From NCBI GenBank assembly GCA_963580285.1, contig OY757010.1, positions 145,996,675 through 146,060,674 on the forward strand: a DNA stretch of 64,000 nucleotides, in the 5' to 3' direction. This document shows positions 31,920 to 42,289 of this stretch, piece after piece; the stretch's first letter is position 1, and each line of letters starts with the position of its first letter. The DNA is from Lucinisca nassula. Its lineage: Eukaryota; Mollusca; Bivalvia; Lucinida; Lucinidae. The position numbers and the translations under genes were made by a program. The notes under the pieces are model-generated. The model did not search any database, was not told where the DNA came from, and saw only the letters and a list, made by a program, of their open reading frames with translations.

Positions 31920-32174
31920 TTTTTTGCGGGGGGGGGGGGGGGGGGGGGGGTAGGGGGTTGGTTTTACGGCCCTTTCAAGATTATTTCACTCATATCGAGC
32001 CGCTCGTTAATCAGAGGTGGGCGAAAACCGGAGTATCCTGAGAAAAACCACCCGACCTTCCGTTGCAGAACTTGGCGTCTCACATGTGACCCGAGCGAGG
32101 CTCGAACCTACAGCGGTGAGAGACCTAATGACCAAGAGTCAACGCTCTTATCAACTAGGCCACGGAGGCCCGTA
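31920..32174 (-). mobile_element. SINE-5, tRNA-headed, 13-bp TSD
   Basis: Minus strand head 'cctccgtggcctagttgata' and 'aggttcgagcc' (B box). ctgcaatatcatt at 31907-31919 and 32175-32187. A poly-G run lies inside its tail at 31927-31950. Confidence 0.85.
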
Positions 32175-32199
32175 CTGCAATATCATTATGTTAACAATT

Positions 32200-32435
32200 C
32201 GCGTAATGAAAACCCCTCTAAACTCCACTTTATATAAAACAACTGGAGCTCAAAAACATAAATTGTGGGTACACGTTAGAACCGCCTCAAAGAGGCGGTT
32301 CTAACGTGTACCCACAATCTATGTTTGGAGCAGAAATGGGAATTATCGGACGTTTCCATCTGAAAAACGTTATTTCTGGAGATATGAAAAGCGCCTTTGA
32401 GCACAAGGCTGTGTTATCGTGATGTTGTGAACTTT
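32200..32435. mobile_element. PAL-A MITE, A' subfamily
   Basis: 'ccactttatataaaacaact' at the left. The perfect core is at 32263-32323. Right end 'tgtgttatcgtgatg'. Confidence 0.7.
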
Positions 32436-32441
32436 GAACTT

Positions 32442-32454
32442 TGACCTTTGACCT
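32442..32454. promoter_or_regulatory. DR1 nuclear-receptor-like site (unproven)
   Basis: TGACCTTTGACCT is two TGACCT half-sites spaced by one base, the RXR/HNF4-type DR1 layout. It sits in a small 'gaactttgaactttgac' repeat, so it may be a by-product. Confidence 0.2.
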
Positions 32455-32489
32455 ATGTCTTAAAAATTAACAAAAAAAAAAAAAAAAAA

Positions 32490-33060
32490 AAACTTTAACA
32501 TTGGCCATATTTCCAAGTATTTGGCCCAGCCTTATGAAACATGACACGCATCTGTAGCATCGCTTGTTGCTTTGACTTTGATCATACTGTGTGGATGTGC
32601 AGGCTGATCTTATCCTTTTCACCTATCAATAAAGTTAAACTGGTGTCGTGTACTGTTTATTAGCCAGTGCGCAATGAAAATAAAGGACCGATAAGTACCA
32701 GAATGTGTTTGTATACTTAGTTTGTATACTTAGGTAATTTCACACAAGATAAACATTCAAATTTGCTTGAAAAGAGTGCATTTGGACATGTTCCTTTAAC
32801 CTATGGCGGTAAAGCACCAACTGGTCCGGTTTTAAAAGAGGAGTCTTCGCAATTTCACCTGTACCATATTTTTTTAATGTCAATTTTTGAAAATGTCTAT
32901 TTCAAGTATCTTTGTCGTTTTTGTACTGTTTTTAATGACAGATTCTATCTGTCTATTCTTGCTGTGCTACACGTTTCAAGTAATTCAGGCTTCAGTTCTT
33001 CCGGCTTTGACAGCCAAAGAAATATGAGTCCGCACAAAATATAGTCCGGTTTGGTGCAGT
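32490..33060. other. Stretch without recognised gene
   Basis: Poly-A run at 32468-32490. The 93-codon plus frame at 32763-33044 shows no motifs or splice support. Confidence 0.35.
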
Positions 33061-33074
33061 AATCAAAACTGTAC

Positions 33075-33350
33075 AAGCGTATTAGTTATCATGTAAGCGT
33101 AATACAAACTTTTGAAGCAGACGACTTGACGATTTTATTTTACGATTCAGCTGCATCATGCGACGGGTTTGGCGACAGCTGTAGTTGAAAAAGTTCCATG
33201 AAAGATCAGACGACACATGTCTTTCGTAAAACGAACAATGAACGTGTTAGTTATCTTAAAAGCGCCATACAAAGCATGAAGCAGACGAATTTACATTTTT
33301 ATCTTATTTTTCAGTGATTGGATTTCATTTGAATCAGCTGCCTGCAGATG
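33075..33350 (+). repeat. Diverged tandem duplication, 2 units
   Basis: 'tattagttatc.t.taagcg' followed by 'gaagcagacga' and 'cagctgc' occurs at 33079-33158 and again at 33244-33343. Confidence 0.5.
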
Positions 33351-33359
33351 AATCGTAAG

Positions 33360-34000
33360 AAATATGAAGTTTGTGTCGCAATTTAAGAGAGAGAAAAAAA
33401 GGAAAAAAAAAGATGAAATAGCCTCTGCTACATTTCAAAATGGCCAGGTTAAGATTTTACCCCTTCCACCCACGAGTTTCTCAAGTTCACTCTTCAGTCA
33501 CTGATTTTGTACGCGTCCATTCTACACATGTAAATTGGGTGTCAACAGCATGTCAAACCATGTAGAAAAGAATGCGATGTATCATTATGAGCCATCTCAC
33601 CAGGTTCTACACTGTTTGCATCTGTAGGTATCTGTACTTGGCTATAAAGGGCTGAAAGGGTACAAACTCATAACACTTACATGACCTAATTAAATGCGAA
33701 GTACGTGACGCTAGAAACTTCGCCGTACGGTAGCAAGCCAGCAATAATATACTCCTAACAGTTATCACTGTCCAATTCTGTTGTAGGTCTGAATAACTGA
33801 ATATTAAACACAATGTTGTGATAAATAATTAGTCACATGCCGCAAAACTTCAAACATCGCACAAAAAGTGTTTTCCTTTATTGTAGCGCACGACATAAGT
33901 CAGGTTCTTGACTGAGCCGCGAAACACATCTCAGTCAACAAGTGTAAGCTTTTACAAGAAAGTTGCGTCTACGCTTTGTGTTGTCATAAAACTGGCAACT
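33360..34000. other. Stretch without recognised gene
   Basis: It contains a short MITE-D remnant ('ggttctacactgtttgcat' near 33603). The 68-codon minus frame at 33607-33813 is unconvincing. Confidence 0.35.
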
Positions 34001-34002
34001 AT

Positions 34003-34107
34003 CCCAGCAGGCACATGACGTAATTGTGACGTCACATCAACGTCGGTACGTCATGACGTTGCATCAACGTTGATTTGACGTTGCCCTAGCGACGTGTGCC
34101 TGCCGGG
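34003..34107. mobile_element. Short MITE, 'cagcaggcac' TIRs
   Basis: Ends 'cccagcaggcacatgacgt' and 'acgtgtgcctgccggg' are inverted. The inside is rich in 'acgttga/tcaacgt' units. I recall similar elements as common in marine animals. Confidence 0.65.
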
Positions 34108-34385
34108 TCGTCATTTGCATGTTGTATTATCTATAATGTGCAAGTAAAATGATGGTGAAAGTGTATAACAGCCGATTTACCTCAGTTATGTGGACAAAAC
34201 TAAAAATCAGCACTCCAGCGCCATTGTCCTTATCACTAAAGAAACTAAATCTGAATTTTTCACAAATCTGTCATTTCAGTGCCTTTTGGCGCTTTGATTA
34301 CAGTATGCAGTATTCGTTCTGTACTGTTTTTACAGTATGGGGTATTCAAACGTTAAAATTCGACATACATGTTAGGAAAGGTCTA

Positions 34386-34567
34386 TTGCAAGTCGACTGG
34401 CAATAGCCAAAACACGTTAAAATGGCTATTGACAGTCGACTGGCAATAGCCAACACACGTTAAAATGGCTATTGACAGTCGACTGGCATTAGCCATTTCA
34501 ACGTATTTTGGCTATTGCCAGTCGACTGGCACTAGCCATTTTAACGTATTTTGGCTATTGCCAGTTG
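34386..34567. repeat. Four-unit array that flips orientation half-way
   Basis: Units of about 43 bp, each 'gtcgactggcaatagcc' ... 'ggctattgacagtcgac', stand twice in one orientation and then twice inverted. Every unit is itself a near-palindrome with SalI-type GTCGAC joints. Confidence 0.75.
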
Positions 34568-34719
34568 CTTCTTGTTTTTTTTTTTTTTTTCTCTCCTTTT
34601 TTATTTATACCATAACGATTATTATATTTATACCATACGATTGTTATTATTTTTACAGCAGGTCATTATTTCATATACACCATGATCCTGGGCAGACAAA
34701 CATATACTGCGCCGCTCCG

Positions 34720-34800
34720 AGGCGGTTCTAATGTTTGTCCATCCTCAACGCTTTTTAGCAGTAAATCACGTTTAAATTATATACGAAAAAAAAAATAAAT
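34720..34800. repeat. PAL-A core fragment
   Basis: 'ctccgaggcggttctaatg' and the 'ttttagcagtaaat' flank remain. Confidence 0.45.
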
Positions 34801-35002
34801 AAATAATTTTACATTTTTCTTGAAATGTTCATGCATGCCTGAACATTCACTGTAAACATTTGCAGACATAAAGAACTCAACCAGGAAACCTGTGACCGGG
34901 TTCAAACTTTTTTTAGTATTGCTTATTTTAGGTACAATTACATTATATAGAGATGGGGCTGCGTTTTTAAAGTCCCTCAGTATATTTTATTTTAATATTT
35001 AA

Positions 35003-35090
35003 TAGCCTAACCCAAATATGCCAAGGGTTCCGCAAATGGGACACTGGCAAACAGCGTAGACACTGATCAGACTCCGCGTTTGGAACTCGT
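35003..35090 (-). mobile_element. MITE-D subfamily fragment
   Basis: 'taacccaaatatgccaaggg' and 'gcaaacagcgtagac' match the 27908 copy in reverse. Confidence 0.55.
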
Positions 35091-35094
35091 CGCT

Positions 35095-35340
35095 TAAAGG
35101 GAATGGGAATACCTTCAGGGGAGGCAACTCCTGCAAAAGTATTTTTGTCTCCAATGTCTATAGGAACAAACCCTTAAAGGCAAGAATTTGCACCTGAGGA
35201 GCAAATTCTTTCCTTTAAGAGTAGACCCCTTTCTCAGTGGGATAGGGCTTATAGAAAAGCGGACAGGAAGTACCGAAAGTTGTCTCCCTTTAAAAAATGG
35301 CGGAAAAATCTGACAGGTGTTCTCAATCCCCTTAATGAAC
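35095..35340. repeat. Repeat C, palindrome-centred
   Basis: 'caggggaggcaactcctgca' and the palindrome 'gaatttgcacctgagg.gcaaattc' (35181-35208) recur inverted at 47100-47590. Confidence 0.6.
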
Positions 35341-35459
35341 AGGCGTATAAATTCTGGTTAGGATCCATTTTCCGGCCTACACTCAGATACAATCGGCACA
35401 CCAGTGCTGTCAGTGCTTTGATTTTGAGAACTTGCGCTATTTTTGTCCCCCGACGTTAA

Positions 35460-35960
35460 TCGAAGGTGACAATAATAATGGGCTCGTCCGTCCGTCCGTT
35501 CGTCCCTCCGTCCGTCCGTAGACATAATCTTGTCTCTGCAACTCCACCTACAGTTTCTAGGGATGTTGATGAAACTTTCCAGTTATTGTTCCCATGACAT
35601 GGAGATGATCATATTTTATCGAGGCCATGCTCGACTTATTTTTAACCAGAGTTATGGTCCTTTGTCAGTTTTTAGCCATTTCATGAACAGGAGTTATTGT
35701 CTCCGCAACACCTCCTACATATTTTATCGAAGTCATTCTCGACTGATTTTGAACAGAGGTTTTGGTTAGCCATTTTATGAACAGAAGTTCTTGTCTCCGC
35801 AACTCCTACAGTTTTGAGGGGATTTTCATGAAACTTTCCAGTTATTGTTCCCACGATCTGAAAATGATCATACATGTATTTTATCGAGGTATTTTCGACT
35901 GATTTTACCTCAGTTAAGGCCCTTCATGGCCAACTTTATCTGACATTTAATCTATTCACC
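35460..35960 (+). repeat. TR-170 tandem array, led by (gtcc)n
   Basis: A 'cgtccgtccgtccgttcgtc' run, then about 2.5 units of 'cttgtctc.gcaactcc', 'gatgaaactttccagttatt' and 'gaccatcatattttatcga'-like blocks. Confidence 0.65.
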
Positions 35961-36700
35961 TGTTCCCTGATAGTCACACTACAAGTCAATATTGATTTGT
36001 CTCCCTTTGACTGAGGCCTATAATATGTACCTGTTGTGTAATCTCAACTGTGTTATAAGCCGGCTGTGTGTGAAATCAGTTTCGCTTTTATGACCCCGGG
36101 GGATACTGAACGAGAATCGCTCATGTCATTTGATGTCTAGTTAATTTCGGACTGGCTGTTTTCGTGTGGCCTGAGTTTATCTCCAAATTAAGTTCTGTTC
36201 TGTCGTTACTAAAAAAAATACTCTTTTTAAAGTGAGCCTTTTTGTACTTAAGGCAAAATATTATTGGTTCTCAAATATCCTATTTTTGTGTGTACTGGAA
36301 TGAAATATTCTTCTTTATATATTAGAAAAAAAGAAGAAGTAAAAAAAACTTAATAGTTTATGGTGGGTGTTAGTTGAATTATTTTAATTGACATTGTTTA
36401 GAAATGCGACATATTCAAAAGTCCATGTAATGAAAGCCCCTTTAAACCCCACTTTACATAGAGAAAACCTTTATTACTATTTCTAATATCTGCACCAAGC
36501 CATAGTAGATAACTGTTTGTGAGATATGAACTGTCATTTTGGAGTTACGACAAAAAAAAAAGAAAAAGAAAAACACTATTTCACGCGGATATACTATCTT
36601 AATGGGGCCTGTCTAATACGCTGAAAACCTGCTGAATTTAGCAGGCTGCGGATCAGCAGAAAGTGACTAAAACGCTGATCTGCTGAAATGTAAATGTAAA
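35961..36700. other. Non-coding stretch with PAL-A fragment
   Basis: 'ccccactttacatagagaaa' near 36455 is a PAL-A side arm. No exon or gene was recognised. Confidence 0.4.
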
Positions 36701-36705
36701 TGTTA

Positions 36706-36905
36706 CTTTATTTTGTTGTTTTGGCCACAATACTGGCTGTGCATATTGATAATATATTTATTTATTACATTTAATAATTATTAAATTTGTTTTACGCCAC
36801 AGTCATTAATATTGTTGTAATATCGAGTATCGGGTTATTTTGAATTAAAAGTTTTCCAGACATATTACTGGTCGCATATTTTAAAGCAGTTATATAGAAG
36901 TATAT
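36706..36905 (+). repeat. Direct repeat pair, copy 1
   Basis: 'ttgttttacgccacagtcat', 'gttgtaatatcgagt' and 'catattactggtcgcatatt' recur at 37184-37408. A PAL-A lies between the two copies. Confidence 0.65.
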
Positions 36906-36962
36906 ATTTTCTATTGTTGTCTGCAAGGTTTACGTACCGGCCTGTGAAATAAGTTATATCGA

Positions 36963-37183
36963 GCTACATCACGAAAGCATGGCGATATAAATTGGACCCC
37001 TTAAACCCCACTTTCGTATAGTAAAACTGGGGTTGGCGGGGTATAAATTATTTTTCTTATTTCTGCTCAAAAACATAGATTTTGGGCACGCGACAGAACC
37101 GCTAACGAGCACCCGCAATCTATTTTTTTTAGCAGAAATATGAAAAATAACACAATTTTTCATCTGAAAATTACTTCTTTTTT
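36963..37183. mobile_element. PAL-A MITE between direct repeats
   Basis: 'catcacgaaagcatggcgat' at the left, 'gcagaaatatgaaaaat' at the right; the core is partly deleted. Confidence 0.65.
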
Positions 37184-37408
37184 TTTTTGTTGTTGTTTTG
37201 GGCCACAATTCTGGCCGTGCATTTAGATAATATAATTATTTACAACATTTTTATTTAATTTGTTTTACGCCGCAGACATATAATGATATTGTTGTCATAT
37301 CGAGTTGTACGCAAAAATTACTGAATAAAGACAATGCGTTTCTGAAGATTTAGATAGTAAAAGGTTTTCCTAGACATACTACTGGTCGCACATTTTAAAG
37401 CAATTACT
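37184..37408 (+). repeat. Direct repeat pair, copy 2
   Basis: Matches 36706-36905 and holds an extra ~45 bp around 37315-37360. Confidence 0.65.
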
Positions 37409-37438
37409 GAGTTTCACGCTGGCAGATCTTCATTGACA

Positions 37439-37440
37439 CA

Positions 37441-37531
<91 letters not shown>
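37439..37531. repeat. (TCTA)n microsatellite, left part
   Basis: About 23 units; it continues after the SINE-1 at 37810. Confidence 0.95.
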
Positions 37532-37532
37532 A

Positions 37533-37809
37533 GGCCCCCGCCCATATGGGCTTGAAGAAATATATGGGCTGCATGATGCTTCCACGCAGAGCTGAATCCG
37601 GCCCGCACACTAGTACTGGTAAATCGCTTAGAGGATCTAAGCCTGTTCAGAAACCGCGGTGCGAGGCGGACCGTCCATGCTATTGGTTTCATTGGGCTTG
37701 AGATGTCATTTCATCTCAATGTCGGGTAAAAGTCCCACAAAATTGGAAGCAACGTCTCCAAAATGACCTTTACAGTGTTGACGGCGACGTGAAACCTCAA
37801 ATCAAACAC
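37533..37809 (+). mobile_element. SINE-1 inside the microsatellite
   Basis: Complete from 'ggcccccgcccatatggg' to 'cctcaaatcaaacac', with (TCTA)n on both sides. Confidence 0.85.

Positions 37810-37890
<81 letters not shown>
37810..37890. repeat. (TCTA)n microsatellite, right part
   Basis: About 20 units. Confidence 0.95.
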
Positions 37891-37891
<1 letters not shown>

Positions 37892-38038
37892 GCGAGTTGG
37901 ATCGTTCATGCATATAAACCCTATTAGTGTAATTAGGTGGCAGGGCTGGATATGTCATTTCATCTCGATGTCGGGTAAAAGTTCCACAGTATTGGAAGCA
38001 ACGTCTCCAAAATGACCTCAACAGTGTTGATGGGGGCA
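37891..38038 (+). mobile_element. SINE-1, 5'-truncated
   Basis: It starts at 'tgcgagttggatcgttcatg' directly after the microsatellite and ends near 'cagtgttgatggggg'. Confidence 0.7.
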
Positions 38039-38322
38039 AAGACGTATGTTGTCAATGAAGCGTTTCCAGCAATCATCCCAAACCAAGTATCTCATCTTAT
38101 GTGCTCATGTCCCAAACCTTTTCTTCTGTACAAGACATAGGTTGTGGGTACTCTATAGAACGGCTCTAGCAAATCTTGGATAATATGTACGAGTATTTGT
38201 CCGTTGAAGCAATTAAAATAAATTTCAAAGCAACGGTTCTAGCAAAAACCCACAGTCTATAAGAAGGTACAATGTCAAACGGATGTATTCTCGTAACTTG
38301 GACCCAGCATACATGTATATTT

Positions 38323-38630
38323 CACGGCCCCCGTCCATCGGGGCTTGAAGAAATAGATGGACTGCATGATGCTTCCGCGCAGAGCTGAAACCGACCGCAC
38401 ACGAGTACTGGTAAACCGTTTAGAGGATCTAACCCTGCCCAGGCAAAGCGATGTGAGTCGGACCGTACATGCTTATAAACCCTACTGGTTTCATTGGGCA
38501 ACAGGGTTTGAGATGTCATTTCATCTCATTGTCGGGTAAAAGTCCCAGAAAATTGGAAGCAATGTCTCCAAAATGACCCATACAGTGTTTACGGGGTCGT
38601 TAAAACCTCAAATCAAACAAACAAAACAAA
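38323..38630 (+). mobile_element. SINE-1 full copy
   Basis: Approximate TSD catgtatattt / catgtatttt at 38312 and 38631. Confidence 0.8.
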
Positions 38631-38649
38631 CATGTATTTTGGATCGGAG

Positions 38650-38650
<1 letters not shown>

Positions 38651-38699
<49 letters not shown>
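38651..38699. repeat. (ATA)n microsatellite
   Basis: About 16 'ata' units. Confidence 0.95.
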
Positions 38700-38774
38700 G
38701 TATATACTCATTATCTAAATAATACCGATTCTGCTTAGAACTTAATGCATATGAATAAAGTCATTCGATAAATT

Positions 38775-38938
38775 TTAATCTCTCCGGAAAGACGGTAATA
38801 CAGAATACATTGAGCGCGTGTCCATTAATCGCCAGGCTTCCTGACGGTCAGTAGCCGGTATACAATACACATTACGTGTGTCATAAAAAGCGATAATTGT
38901 CTTCAGTGATGTTTCCCCACTGAGTGAGCTGAAAAAAT
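38775..38938 (-). CDS. Candidate terminal exon of unknown gene
   Basis: After a strong minus-strand acceptor 'ctcatatattttttcag', one frame is open for 54 codons to a TAA. It has 'SGETSLKTIIAFYDTRNVYC' and ends 'VLPSFRRD'. It enters with one base, so it does not fit the phase between the FN3-gene exons around it. No AATAAA follows closely. It may be a separate gene's last exon, or chance. Confidence 0.3.
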
Positions 38939-39224
38939 ATATGAGCACAGAACCGCCAAACTGATATGGTTCTTTCAAGTACTTTCTACCTATGTTTTTG
39001 TGTAAAATCATACTGATTCCTGATTACCTGACAGTTTTGTATAAAGTTTGGTTTACATGCATATTCTTTTTCACAGAATCATGGAAAGAACACCAGAAAA
39101 AGGGTACACACCTTATCTTAAATCATTTAACAGTTGAAATAAATAAATAAATACATAAGAAAATTTTCTAATGATCAATAGATTAAACATAAATGAATAG
39201 AATAATAATAATAATAATCACATT

Positions 39225-39455
39225 ACGATAATACATCCGTGCGGCATAGTGCATTTTTGATATCTCAAAAACAATTAATTCGTCAAAGTATACTTATCAA
39301 TACTTAAAACATAGTAAGAACCGTCTCATTGAGGTGGCTCCAACGAGTACCCACAACCTATGTTTTTGGACAAGAAATGAAAACAAAAATGAATACCACA
39401 GTAAACCCCAGTTTTCTCTATATAAATCGGTTTTTAATGAGGTGTTCATTACAAC
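39225..39455. mobile_element. PAL-A MITE, A' subfamily
   Basis: 'ccgtgcggcatagtgcattt' at the left, 'tgaggtgttcatt' at the right; the left arm of the core is shortened. Confidence 0.6.
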
Positions 39456-40595
39456 CAAGATGATAATAAGGAATACAAAACAATTAACATAGGCATTAAT
39501 GGCATCTTTACGTTTTTGTTTTCTATTTACCAGACTGAATTCACAATAGCATTTAAATAATCAAACAGTGTTACAAAAAGAAAAAAAGTAATATAAAACA
39601 AACATTCCTCTGGTATTCCAGCAAAACAATGTGCGAACACAAAATGTCAGATTAGCCGATATCAGAGTAATGGGAATAAGATATAAATTATAACAAAGAT
39701 AAATTTTTAACTTTTTAGAAATTTAGTGACGAATTCATATGAGCTTCTTTCTTTCTTTCTTTCAGCTGTAATCATACAAACATACAAAACAAACAAATGT
39801 AATCATAAATCTTATTACTAGCAATGTTTATTTAAATTTGCGTAGTATAAAGAATGTGCAAAAATCTAATCAGGTCATGGAAATAAAAAAAACTACGTGA
39901 ATAAATAAATAAATAAATAAATAAATAAATACATAAATAAATAAATGAATAAATAAATAAATAAATAAATAAATAAGATGCAGATCAGACACCGCATTCT
40001 TAGATTGATTTACATTCCAAGGAGATGCCCAGGCGAAGATGTGTTGATTTTACAGTCGAGTGAAAATGACCCGCTTTGGGATTACACGCGTGTGTAGACG
40101 ATAAAGTTTTTTTTCTGAATAAGCTCCAAATTTAATCGCAAAATGCCGTTATTAAATATTACCTTGAAATATTATAATTGCTATCAAAATGCACAATATT
40201 GTGAACACATTGCGTCGGATACGGGCGCTTTTTCATAATATTAACAAAAAGTGCAGATTTTAGCCGTTAAAGTAGGGTACTGTCGTTGTTTTTCCACAGT
40301 TTTGTATGATTCAAGTAAGGATTAAGGGTTATTAATTTGAAAATAAAAATCGTTTTTATTGATATCGTTTTAAAGGAATTTAAACGGACAATTAGATTAA
40401 ATCGGAACATGTTTGTCAAATTGTAAAATAAAAAAGTTATATTTGTTTAAAAATTGTTTTCCATTAAAGCGCCTGCTTTTTCCAACAAGAGATTCTGTAC
40501 AGGTAAGCCGAGAAGGTCAGCGCACGGTAAAAGGCTTAATCCTTTGCGCCAAAGGTATAAATGTCAATAATAGTTGCGGATGTTGCAATTTTTCA
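39456..40595. other. Gene-free stretch with (AAAT)n
   Basis: (aaat)n at 39899-39975 and a short (ctttt)-like run at 39748. No exon or repeat family was recognised. Confidence 0.45.
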
Positions 40596-40599
40596 GTAT

Positions 40600-41860
40600 T
40601 TAGTCTTGTCTCTGAAACTCCTGTTGCAGTTTTCAGCGCACTTAATTGAAATCTTCGAGTTACTTTTCTAATGACCAGAAATGGAGCATATTATACCGAT
40701 GATACGCCTGACTCCTTTTAACCACAGTTGGTCCTTTGTCAGTTTTAGCTGTTTTATCAACTGAAGTTCTTAGCTCCGCAACTCCTCCTGCAGTTTTCAA
40801 TGGATTTTGATAAAACCTCCCAGTTATTGTCCCCATGACCTGAAGATGGGCATATTTTATTGATGTTGTGCTCAAATTATTTTTACTATAGTTAAGGCCC
40901 TTTTGGAATTTTTCAACAGTAAGCCTTGTCTCTGCAAACCCTCTTGCAGTTTTCCTGGGACTTTAGTAAAACCTTCCACTGATCCAATCACCAGAAGAGC
41001 AATCATATTCTAACGAGGTCCCGTTTGACTGCTTTTTACTAGAGTTATGCACCTTTGTCAGTTTTATCCATTTCATCACGAAAACACGCCTATATTATTT
41101 TCATCCCCTTGAACCCCATTTTTATATAGTAAAACTGGGGTTACCGGGGGTATACCTTATTTTTCTTATTTCTGCTCTAAAATATAGATTGTGGGTACTC
41201 GTTAGAAGCGCCTCGATGAGGCGGTTCTAATGAGTGCCCCAAATCCATTTTGAGCAGAATTAAGAAAAATATCACAATTTTTCATCACAAAATTTTCATT
41301 TTTTCGGCGATAAAGGTGGCAATGTATTTGTATAGGCGTGTTTGCGTAATGTATCAACAGAATTTCTTGTTTCCGCAACTCCTCCTGCATTTCTTAAGGG
41401 TTAGAACTTTCCATTTATTGTTTCCATGACCTGAAGATGATCATATTTTATCTAGGTGATGCTCAACTGATTACTGAAATTCGTACGGTTTTGGCCCTTT
41501 GTCAGTTTTAACCATTCTGTCAACAAAACATTCTTGTCACCACAATTTCTCCATCACTTTTCAAGGGATTTTTATAAAACTTTTCAGAGATTGTTCCCGT
41601 GACCTGAAGATGATGATATTTGATTTCGGTTATGCTGTACTGATTTTTACCAAATGTATCTCTTTTTTATTTTTGTTGTTGTTAATGAACTTCTTGGTCC
41701 TGCAACTCTTCTTTGAGTTTTCAATTAAATTTGATGAAACCTTTCGATTATTATTCCCATGACTGTTGCCAACAGAAATGGTTATCTCTGCAACTCCTCA
41801 TTCATGTTAAATAACCATCATTCACAAATTTGGAGATCACTTTTCCTTACAACTGTAGGA
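40600..41860 (+). repeat. TR-170 tandem array, longer copy
   Basis: About six diverged units with 'tctc.gcaactcctcctgca', 'cagttattgt.cccatgacctgaa' and 'cctttgtcagtttta'. It is interrupted by PAL-A at 41074-41351. Confidence 0.7.
41074..41351. mobile_element. PAL-A MITE, complete, in TR-170
   Basis: 'catcacgaaaacacgccta' to 'aggcgtgtttgcgtaatg'. The core is at 41191-41237. It is inserted in 'ccatttcatcaacag'. Confidence 0.8.
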
Positions 41861-42289
41861 AAAATTAAAAACAAGAGGCCCATGGGCCACTATGCTCACC
41901 AGAGCTCAGTGGGGGGCACTGCCCACTGGCAGCAATGTATTTTAATTAACCATGGAAGCCCTGCGCCCAAGGATACTACAGATAGAATTTGGACCAAATC
42001 AGCCTAGTGGCTTCAGAGGTCTGATCTCGCTTGCATGTGTTGTTGCAGGACAACAGATGACAATTGAAAATTTCCCATCTGTGGCAACTAATAGGCCAAA
42101 AGAGCATTATTAAAGGAACATTTCTATGTAAGTTTGACAAAATATCTTGAAAGGCATAAATGTCATTTTTCAATTTTCCCCATTTATAAGTCAATGGAAA
42201 TTCATAACTTGCCATAGCAAACAAACCAAAGAGCCAAATTTCATAAACCAGAGCTCAGGTGGGCACTGCCCATGACATTGTATTTTAAC

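Noticed and set aside
36706..37408. Solo LTR pair around 36963-37183
   Set aside because: The two copies are about 200 bp, lack TG..CA ends, and enclose only a PAL-A MITE; a tandem duplication of another repeat is simpler.
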